Source: Phytophthora quininea
Taxonomy: Eukaryota > Oomycota > Peronosporomycetes > Peronosporales > Peronosporaceae
NCBI GenBank assembly: GCA_011947345.1
Contig: JAAVTG010000738.1
Coordinates: 19,191 to 83,190 of the forward strand
Reading direction: 5' to 3'
Length of the DNA: 64,000 nt
Shown here one piece after another: positions 55,873 to 64,000 of the stretch. The notes beneath the pieces were generated by a model that did no database searches, had not been told where the DNA came from, and saw nothing but the letters and a program-made list of their open reading frames with translations. Numbering within the stretch: the first letter of the stretch is position 1; each line of letters starts with the position of its first letter. Both the position numbers and the translations under genes were made by a program.

Positions 55873-56594
55873 TTACATGTTGCCTGCGCGGTACTCGTCC
55901 AATTGCTCGAGGGTGCCCGTCTCCAAGAATTCGTCGATTTTGGAGGCCGAGGCCTTGCCGACTCCCTTCAACTTGAGCGCCTGTTTGCCGTTCTTGATTT
56001 CGTCTTCACAGTCGCGGATTGCCTTGGCCACCTTGGACCAGGTGCCGCCTTTGAACTTTTCTCCACGCTTGAACTCGAAGCCCGAGAGCTCGGAGAAGGC
56101 ATCGGCCAGTCCCTGGTTGGCCTCGACCGTAGCTGCGGCCTTCTTTTGGGCTTCTTGGCCTTCTTGTCGTCCTCGTCTTCCTCTTTGACCTTGGAGTCGT
56201 CGTCGCTCTTGCGCTTGCGGCCAGTTTTGGTCTTCTTGGGCGAAGCTTCCTCCTTGACGCCGAACTTCTTGATCATTTCCTGTTGAAAGAAGCAGTAGCA
56301 GTGAGTTGCAGTGCTTTTTAATCAATTACAATACAAATTGCCGATAGAAGTGTTACCTTGAGTGCTGCTTCCAATTGGAACTCGCCCTAGAAGCAGGTAA
56401 ACATATTGTAACAGGTTAGCAAGAATGATGATATTGGTTGGTGTTTAGTGACGCACGTCCTCGCGCGTGGCATTGAGCATGGTGCCGGCCTCGACGGCTG
56501 CATTGATCGGGTCCGTCGGCACCTTGACGCCCTCCTTGGCACAGCGCGCCAGCAGCTCCTTGGCCGCCTTCTTGCTTGCCTCGCGGTTGGCCAT
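55873..56594 (-). CDS. Small nuclear protein with DNA polymerase beta-like N-terminal HhH domain (191 aa)
   Basis: Three exons: 56594-56457, 56386-56357 (30 nt) and 56279-55873. One A is missing in the A4 run near 56146; corrected length is 192 codons. The N-terminus is helical (MANREASKKAAKELLARCAK). The middle is Lys/Asp/Glu-rich with nuclear-signal-like GRKRKS and KKAKKPK. The C-terminal 60 residues (WSKVAKAIRDCEDEIKNGKQ, then LKGVGKASASKIDEFLETG) match the 8-kDa helix-hairpin-helix domain of pol beta/lambda family proteins, including the GVG-x-x-x-A-x-KI-x-EF signature. No polymerase palm follows, so it is probably a DNA-binding chromatin or repair accessory factor. It lies on the same strand just upstream of the ankyrin gene (134 bp). 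Confidence 0.75.
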
Positions 56595-57594
56595 GTTTGG
56601 TCTGCTTGGTGGGAGATGCACACGAAAATGGGTAAATGGGTCAGTTGCACCATATGGTTGAGGCTGATGTGCCCAAATGATTAGCTAATGAAAAAGTATC
56701 TTGTCCTCACCATCGACAATGACCCCGTGCTGTTGGTCTCCGCTATCGTTTGCAGAGCCGACTGCGGCAGTGACTGCTCAACAATAAAGCTGATCACCTC
56801 ACGGTTTTATCTATACAGGTGGAAGCAGTCAATTGTCCCTGAAAACTGGTCCTCTGAGCCAGCGGAAAGCTGGAAAAGCGTCAGTGTCAGAAAGCTGGGC
56901 AGCCAACGCGCTGACTTGAATGACGATCTCTCTGCTCGACAGAGCCGCCAGCGGATCCCGACATCAATTGGCTGTGCGCCTCGCAGGCCTGGACAGTGCA
57001 AGCGGACTCGGCTGCTCGTGATTTATTATAACGCCGCCGGCGATGATTCGCGTCCCTGGGATTGAAGAGGGAAGCACGTCAACCTGGTCAGCTGCGCTGC
57101 GAACGCGATAAAGATGAGCGGCGTCGAGCGCTCAACGGCGCTAAGTGTGGACTGCTAGATTCGGTTTCCTGTTGCCCCGAGCAATATTTCATCTCGCTAA
57201 TCCGTCCACCACACCGAAGCAATGGAGACATGCACGTCGACGTGGCGAGCGAAGGCGGACCAAACGCAGTCGCATGGCCATTTAGCTCGGCGGCGGCACC
57301 ATGGAGGAATCCCCGAATAAAAATCAGGCCTCGCCGTGAATTTTCAACGCCAGCGCTCGCCGAACAGTCACAGTGGAACCTTTTGCCTAGAAAACACCAA
57401 AAGCGCATACTACCATCTCATGTAGTGGTCCCACATAGGCGTGTTTTCGAAACCCACGCCCTTCCTGAGTGGTTTCCAGCAGCCGCCTCACAACCGAAAA
57501 GAAGCCGCAAAGAAAGCAGTGCTGTAGGCCACCGCCGAGGTTGTAGCTGTCCGCCCGAGGGCGTCCTCACTTGTTATTCCTACGGCTCCTTCCC
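56595..57594. promoter_or_regulatory. 1-kb divergent intergenic region
   Basis: This separates the ATGs of the HhH gene (minus) and the beta-sandwich gene (plus). Plus-strand open frames at 56688-57065 and 57062-57604 have no domain likeness, low coding character and no consistent splice pattern, so I leave them out. It should hold both promoters; no clear YCAYTYY motif close to either start was found. Confidence 0.5.
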
Positions 57595-59681
57595 ATGCTC
57601 ATGACCGAGACCTACAGCGCTGCCAGCAGTCTGGACGCCGACGCCGACGCGCTGTCCGAGCGACTGCGTCTCAAGATCCAGCCGTCGCCCCCAAAGTTCC
57701 CGTACCGGGACGAGTTCTTCGAGCTCACCGTGTACCTGGTGGACGCCACCGACCGCCTCAAGGATGAGGTGGACGTTCCTCTCAACGTGGAACTCTACGC
57801 CGCCGAGAAGATGCTACCTGTCGAGAAGGACATCCTGCACATTGACCCCGCCACTAAGCCCATTATGAAGGGCACGGGCATCTGCAAGCTGCGCGTCAGC
57901 ATCAGCGAGTGCTCCATGGCGCTCGGGAACCGCAACTTTGTGATCCACATCTCCGCTGCTACCAATAAAGACCTACCACTGAACGTGACGCCTGCAGTGA
58001 CGTCGGAGATGACGGTGATCCAACACCGTCTTCTGATCCAAGAGAAACTTCCCGAGCTCTGGTATAAAGACGAAGGAGGAAGGGACAAGTGCATGACGCT
58101 GCCAATCTTTTGGTGGATGCCAAGGGAGAACGTGTGGGCAATCGCCCCGTGCCGTTGAGAGTCACGCTGCTCTACGAGAACGAGCACCCGGTGCTGAAAC
58201 AAGACATCCTCAAGATGTCGCCGGACTGCCAACGCACCATCGACTCGACGGGGAAAGCTGTGCTTAAACTCCGGATTGAAGACGTCTCCAAGAACCACCA
58301 AGGACAAGCGTTCCGACTCAAAGTCGAGGCCGACACGGCGCAGTCTCCGCTCAACTTCGACGTGGCCTACGATCTCAGCTCGTCCATTTCCGTGCGGTCC
58401 AAGCGCAATAAGCGTCGACCGGGAAAGACCGCGCCGGCCCAGATCACGCACCACATTATTACTGGCGCGTCGACCCCGATGTCGTCCACCTCGTCGCCTG
58501 GCTCCAATGCGGAGCACGAGATGATGCTGGCCAATGCATTTGGAAACGCTGCTTTTACAGCCGAAGAGCGCAGGAAGAAAATGCGCACGGGAGGAACCTC
58601 GCCAGTGACGCCACGCGTTGGTGGAAGCCCCCAGGCAGGCGGTTCGCTCACAGGGGCGATGGAGAGCATTCTGAATTGGACAGGTACTGTTGTGCACGGG
58701 CTGCATCAGCTGGAGTGGCAGACAATCGGCTACGAGTGCAAGCCGGACGGCACGGCCGATTCGGACCGGCCTATTTACCGTTGCCCGGCTTGCTGGAGAT
58801 ACAAGGACGTCATGACGTACGAGTCGGCGCAGCACGACACCAAGTGTTTGATTGCGAACTTGCTGCTCACATATGCGACGGAGACCATGGGCCACCTGGA
58901 CTATGTGCTCAAGGGTGTAGAACGCATCCCAGCATTAATTGCCAGCGCGCAAAAGGCAGGAGCCAAATCCATGGGGCAAATGCCAAACCAGAACGCAGGA
59001 GTGCCATCGCTCGTTAGTCCCCAGAGTTCGATCCCGAACAACATGGTGGGGTAAACCCTCTCGCCGATGATCCGACGATGAGCTCAGCCATGATGATGAC
59101 CACCAGCATGGGCTCCACGACTGCGAACCAGTTTTCTATGAGTAACAGCTCGTCAGCAATGCCAACGGCTACTTCTGGAGCTATGAGCTCCGGCTTGGAT
59201 GGCCCCCTGGCTTGTTCCGCAACAACTCTGGAGGCCTGACAGAGTTCATGCGGTCATTGGACGACCAAGACTCGAATGATCCGATGTTTTACCAGAATCT
59301 GGGAAGCAGCAGCAGCGGCAACAACCAGATCGCGAATGCTATTGAACTGCAGGTGTTTTACGTGGTGGCCCGGATGGTCACTCTGGACCCAAACAATCCC
59401 ATTGGTTTCCCGGCCTTTGATGCCGGTATGAATCTGCTGGGATTCTATCAAGAAGGCCGGGAGAACGCGACCACCGAGGTCGTGTTTGTGCCCACGGGGA
59501 CATCTCGGGCATCACTCAAGGTGAGATCGTGGAAACTCACCGGCTGCTGCAAATGGAAATGAAGAACAGCAGCAACGCGGTTTACACTCTGGCGAACAGC
59601 AACAACGACTTGGTGAAGCTCAAGGAAGATGTGATACTCTTCCACTGGAATGCAAAGGACCGCATTGCCGCGAAATGGTGA
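57595..59681 (+). CDS. Conserved protein of unknown function with two beta-rich domains and a C2HC-like knuckle (about 696 aa)
   Basis: The ATG at 57595 (MLMTETYSAASSLD) starts the protein. Residues about 25-150 and 190-270 look like two related beta-sandwich domains (FELTVYLVDATDRL with VPLNVELYAAE; PVPLRVTLLYENEHPVL), each followed by a KGTGICKLRVSISE- or TGKAVLKLRIEDV-type strand. A basic patch (RSKRNKRR), a Ser/Gly-rich linker, and a possible zinc knuckle follow (CPACWRYKDVMTYESAQHDTKC). The C-terminus is mixed (GEIVETHRLLQMEMKNSS). Four single bases are missing: near 58088, the G4 at 59048-59051, the C5 at 59203-59207 and the G4 at 59496-59499. With all four the length is exactly 697 codons. 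The nuclear-type basic patch suggests a regulator, but I recognise no family. It converges on the multi-PDZ gene. Confidence 0.65.
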
Positions 59682-59854
59682 AATGGGCACGCTGTGTATT
59701 AGTTTTGCGACTGATTCACATGACGTCGAAGGAGATAATGTATTAGAAACAAGCTCGCGACCCTGGAGGAGGACTAACCAAGGACAACACGAATAGTAAC
59801 GAAGCAAGCAATATAAACGTGAATTATACCATGACGTTGGCCGCCGTCGGTCAT

Positions 59855-61910
59855 TCAAGTGTTCCAGTTCGCGCTGCACTCGACAAGGAGCCGTCGGAAG
59901 CCAAGCGTTACTGGCTGCTTGGTGCTCACCAGACTTCGCACTGTCTTCTTGAATTTCTGTTTAGACGGGAGCTCTTTACCGTTGAGGCTGCACAGCACGT
60001 CGCCCACGGACACCATCTTGGACATGCAGGCTTGGCCATCTCCAATGCTCTTCACATAGACCACCAACGCGTTCCCGCGGTCTGCATCTTCGTAGCAGCC
60101 AAAGGTGATACCAAGCTTGCCTTCGGTCCACAAAATGCTGTACGCAGCACCAAGCGACGAAGACAGGACTCCTTCGTTCGAAGTACGCGATGAATTCGAT
60201 AACACTGTGAGTTGGAAACCCGGCCAATTTTCCCGCCTACGGAAACGCAGTAGTGCTGGTTTGGTAGCTGCTCGAAGTAGACCACGAAGTTCGGACGTGC
60301 CCTGACCCGTAGTTCGCCAATTATTAACCGACACGAGTATGTCTCCAACAGCGTCTTCTGGCAGATCAAGAGTGCACTTCTTCAGAATTTTGTGGATGCT
60401 GGGATACCGGTCAAATGCGGCAGTGTTGGGCTCTTTGACTTGATTGTGACCAGGAATTCTTAACTGTAGCTCAAGTCTTGCACTGGTCCAAAGCACTTCG
60501 TATTCTTGCTGCTCGTGAAGTGGAGGGTGCGCACTTTGCTGTGTGCTTCCCTGTGCTACCAATGCTCGGTGCGAGTCTGCATCTAAGCCTGGCGAATAGT
60601 TGTTTGGGGATAGTGGCGGAGATGGAAAGGGGTCTCCACTGGACGAACTGTCACCATTCTCGCTTGTGCTGTCGGAATGAGGAGGGAGGAATACAAGCTG
60701 GACTGGTTTTGGTAGAGTCTCCAGATCACGGCACACCTCCTTCAGCCTCCGACCTTCTGTGCGCTGCCCGTTTATCGAGTAGAGCTGAAAGCCATGTTGA
60801 AGATGCTCCACATTTGCTGCCGAACCTTTGCCAGTCAAGCGATTCACCAGTGCAGCACCTGAAATGGCGTCTTCTACCAGCGATACTCCGAGTGGTCCGG
60901 TTTTCCATTCGACCCAGATCGTATCGGCATGATTATCAGATTGTTGGAGCTGCGGGGGTGAATGAGCCCCGCTGGCATCACCGTCTGTAGAAACTCTGTG
61001 CACCGCAGATGTGCAGCCGCCATAGCTTTCATGCTGGAAACTGCGTTGGGAATGGCACTGCGCAGCGCAATGAACTACCGTAGTGCACTCCGGATTGCTC
61101 GTTGGGGGCTTGGATGCTCTTAAAGTCTGCGGGGTCGTTGGCAGCACGTTCAAACGTGAGCCGCAAAGGCCGAAGACAAGATGTCACGTACTTCATCGTT
61201 GCTTCTAACCCTGCTGCAATCGCGTCCATGCCGTTGACAGCGACCAGCACATCCCCGAGCTGTATGCCAGAGCTACTTTGATTCTTAACGCCAAAACGAC
61301 TTGGAACTCGCGTCACGACTGGAACATCGTGAACGCCATCCCCAGTAAATGATACTCCGAGCTTCTGACGGCTCAAGAGGACGTCGAAGCGGACACGCTT
61401 AGTGACTGTCGACGAACTGAAGCGAACGATCGACGGTGCGGTTGCCATTTGCACCAACACGATGGCTGCCTCGGTGTCCATGGTGTCTACCCGTTTATTC
61501 GCCACAGTCTCCAGCACGTCACCCGGACGAACGCCAGCTTCCCAGACATTCAAGGAAGTGACGCGCTCCACCATCAAGTCTGCGTTCTCATCGGTGTACG
61601 AGTCGTCCAGTTCGTCTCCGTCTGTCGTCAAGGTGAAGCCTGGGTCCCCGCCAGTCCACACGAAGTATCGAAGACGAACGAAGTCTGCGCAAGTCGAGTG
61701 CCAAGAATCCGATACATTTGCTGCCAACTTGTTCGTCGAGGTCGAAGTGTTTGAGACCCATGCTTCAGAAGCGCTGCTCCTTCGTCTGAAGGAGAGCGCA
61801 TTGCGAAAGTTATCGAAGGGCATTGGAGGCTGAAGTATGCAAAAGCGGAAATGTTGATAGAGCCATCCCTTAGCGTTGCTTTTGGCATCAATCGTGTCAA
61901 GTACATCCAT
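59855..61910 (-). CDS. Tandem PDZ-domain scaffold protein (about 685 aa)
   Basis: The ATG at 61910 is followed by a second good candidate, MPFDNFRNALSF near 61823, after a TTGCATACTTCAG that looks like a splice acceptor; the true start is uncertain. At least four PDZ-like domains are visible: VWEAGVRPGDVLETVANKRV, KLGVSFTGDGVHDVPVV with IQLGDVLVAVNGMD, GPLGVSLVEDAISGAALV with YSINGQRTEG, and KLGITFGCYEDADRG with VSVGDVLCSLNGKE. A further PDZ-like segment (DILVSVNNWRTTGQ) lies between the last two. The two halves are in different frames around 61030-61150; two lost bases or one gained base there would join them. Tandem PDZ proteins organise membrane or signalling complexes. It is convergent with the previous gene (173 bp between stops). 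Confidence 0.68.
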
Positions 61911-62141
61911 CCACTCTATTAGATTGATGTATTATCGGCTCACTCAAGCTCGGCTACCGACTTCAACCTCGGGTGCCGGTAACGTCGGCGATCATCCAGC
62001 GACATTGACTACTACATGAGAGCGCGACCGCCACCGAGCGTCTACCCAAGTTTGCCAATCTTCACCAAGGATTAACGTGTTCTAAATGTTAAATAGCATT
62101 TTTTGGCGGCAAAGGTTTCAAAAGTGTTTTGGTCGAGCGAG

Positions 62142-64000
62142 ATGAAGCGCTTGGCGACGCAGCCCATCACTGCCTTCTTCCAGCGCAAGCAGCCGCGACG
62201 AGCCAAAGACGACGATGTCGAGCCTATCGACAGCGACCACGAGCAGCAGCAGGAACAAGCGCAAATTCCGGACGAGGACGACGCCCAAGAACAAGATCAA
62301 CAAGAGCCTACAAGACTGCGACAACGCTCCCAACGAGAAGACCTCACTGGCATTCTGCAGTACCGGGAGGTCGTGGGCTGTGCCGTTTCCGGTCTCTTCG
62401 TAGACTCCCGATACACTCTCAGACGCCGCCGCAAGCAGCAGCTGGTGCGCTGGGCGCTGACCCAATTCCAGCGACTGCCGGTGGAGCTGCAGCTGGCTCC
62501 GCAATGGGAGCGACAAGTCGGGATGCTCAGCAGTGAGGCCTTCTATGCCAGCTGCCTGGAATTTGACTCCCAAGGAGTTCTGCTGGCGGCAGGTGCATCC
62601 AATGGTGTCATTGCACTGTACGACTTTGACGAGTTCTTCCATCGCAGTATCAATCTCGGACAGGTATGAAAGGGGAATGGGTGAAGGGAGTTTATGTATT
62701 TATTTATTTTTGATGCTGTAGAGAATTCACGAAAGTGAAGAAGCTACGGAGACCGAGGAGAAAAGATAGTGGATGAGATGTTGCATCCGGTAGGGGAAAG
62801 TATTGCGATTTTATTTGTTGTTGTGGGGTGTACTAACTGAGATGATTGTGTGGCCTTAGATACATACCATTTTCGTTCCATTTGAAGTGAAGCGTATCCG
62901 CTGGAATCCATCTAACCAGGTTCGTTGTCAGTTGATTGGATAAACTTGAGGATTGATGCTGAATTGGCTGCAGGATGAGATCGCATGCTCCTTTTCGAAT
63001 CGGAACGAAATCTATTTGTTTAATCTGGGCAAGTTTCCGAGCAAGCCGCACAAAGTGTTGAAGAGTTCAAGTCATCCCTCCAGCGGATACAACGATCTGC
63101 TGTTTCTCCCGACAGAGCCATCGCATGCAGCCAAGCCAAGTGCGACCACGGGAAGCTACGCAGAATTACGAATAGCATCATTGCGTGCGATATGGATGGC
63201 GCCATTCGTATGTGGGACCCTCGGTTTCCTTTGCGGCCAGTATGGAGTTTTCCTACTGGTTCGCAACCGGTCAATTCTTTGGTGCTGTCGTCAAACAAGC
63301 AGCTCCTCATCTGCGGAAACGAAGCTGGAGTGCTACTGGTACGCAGCAGGTGCCTATGTGTACGAACAAGGGAGATTTTGCTAATCCCGTTCTTGTTTGC
63401 TATAGACGTATGACATCAAGCACAAAGTTGTGCCAGCTTTCGGCTCGAAGCCTGTCCCGCAGCGAAAGGCATCTGTTAACATCATGGAACGGATTAAGCG
63501 TACGTACAGCTCTCATGTTGTTGTATGGAGTACTTTCTTGACAGTGCCTCTTGTTCGTAGCTTATTTGTCTCCTAAATGCGTCGAGGCTCTTCTTCTCTC
63601 AAGCCGTTCAGGATCTCCTGGCATTGTATCGATTTGTTTGGCCCCCAACTCCGACACACAAGTTCTGTGCAAATTACGCAACGACTGGGTGGTGGTTGTT
63701 GATTATTTACTGGGCACTGTCGTGAAACTTCACACGTCTATCACAGGTATGCCTCCTTTTTGAACACATTGTCATCTTGCCGCCAACTAACTAAAGTGCT
63801 CTGCTGTAGGTTTGGCAGCGAAAGAAAAGTCGAGGTCAGGTATACACCCGTCGATCCTCACAACACCTTCAGAGACTGAATTTCCCGAGTTGCTGCCGCG
63901 CTCGTTTAGAAACTCGTGGCTTGCTTGCCACCGATGCACGGGAAGCTTCCTATTCGACAAGTCGATCATGTGTACAGGTACCCACGATGCTACAAGTTTG
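62142..64000 (+). CDS. WD40-repeat protein with N-terminal PIP-box-like motif (partial, runs off the window)
   Basis: Exons: 62142-62663, 62860-62919, 62974-63338, 63406-63499, 63561-63746 and 63810 to the window end; all phases agree. Residues 5-12 read TQPITAFF, close to the PCNA-interaction box (x-x-x-I-x-x-F-F) with T instead of Q at position 1, followed by RKQPRRAK. WD-like blades follow: ASCLEFDSQGVLLAAGASNG with VIALYDF, KRIRWNPSN with IACSFSNRNEIYLFNLG, IIACDMDGAIRMWDPRFP, and NSLVLSSNKQLLICGNEAG. One base is missing near 63110 (CTCCCGACAG). Chromatin or replication-linked WD40 proteins often pair a PIP box with a propeller, as CRL4 substrate receptors do. The exact family is not recognised and the C-terminus lies outside the window. 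Confidence 0.7.

Noticed and set aside
56688..57604. Two plus-strand frames as genes upstream of the beta-sandwich gene
   Set aside because: They have no domain likeness, poor codon character and no consistent exon structure; promoter or leader sequence is more likely.
1..64000. RXLR or Crinkler effector genes, tRNA or rRNA genes
   Set aside because: No ATG-started frame combines a secretion signal with an RXLR-EER or LFLAK pattern, and I saw no cloverleaf or rRNA-like stretch on either strand.

Overview
This window looks like nuclear DNA of an oomycete, most likely Phytophthora or a close relative. Reasons: spliceosomal introns of about 54-170 nt with GT/AG borders, very tight gene packing (6-50 bp between convergent genes), oomycete-type initiator motifs (YCAYTYY) just upstream of ATGs, GC-rich third codon positions, and families common in this group (many PDZ-domain proteins, IQ and EF-hand proteins). 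It is ordinary chromosomal housekeeping sequence with two large expanded repeat genes. I saw no phage, plasmid, CRISPR, rRNA or tRNA, and no secreted RXLR-type effector.

Layout: the end of an upstream gene (12-203); a PAP2 lipid phosphatase (349-1053, +); a giant tandem-repeat membrane protein (1196-12778, -); a PDZ plus TTC39/IML2-like protein (13255-15418, +); a 2,220-residue IQ-motif/alanine-rich repeat protein (15443-22313, -); a TPR/EF-hand protein (22634-25109, +); an EF-hand-like Ser/Pro-rich protein (25116-27899, -); a GDP-mannose transporter (28158-29171, +); a Myb/SANT-like protein (29415-30925, -); CIAO1 (31044-32174, -); a double homeodomain protein (32337-34591, +); a PDZ protein (34747-35895, +); a myristoylated-type EF-hand protein (35928-37683, -); HROB (37776-39534, +); a small membrane protein (39586-39945, -); a PPR/DEDDy exonuclease fusion (40241-43752, -); an LPA-type acyltransferase (44004-45563, +); EAF6 (45723-46230, -) head-to-head with an Enhancer-of-zeste methyltransferase (46244-50574, +); a 2.46-kb inverted repeat that copies the 3' half of the E(z) SET exon (50261-52717); an ankyrin protein (53136-55738, -); a pol-beta-like HhH protein (55873-56594, -); an unknown conserved protein (57595-59681, +); a multi-PDZ protein (59855-61910, -); and a PIP-box-like WD40 protein running off the right edge (62142-64000, +).

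Functional themes: chromatin and genome maintenance are well represented (EAF6, E(z), HROB, pol-beta-like HhH, PIP-like WD40, homeodomain, Myb). Calcium and scaffold proteins are also common (four EF-hand proteins, three PDZ proteins, IQ repeats). The genes are not an operon.

A major caveat affects the whole window. About thirty reading frames break at single-base length differences, mostly one base missing from a G/C/A/T run. Restoring these makes each gene's total coding length an exact multiple of three, even in essential genes such as CIAO1. I treat them as probable sequencing or assembly errors and give gene models that read through them, with each break noted.
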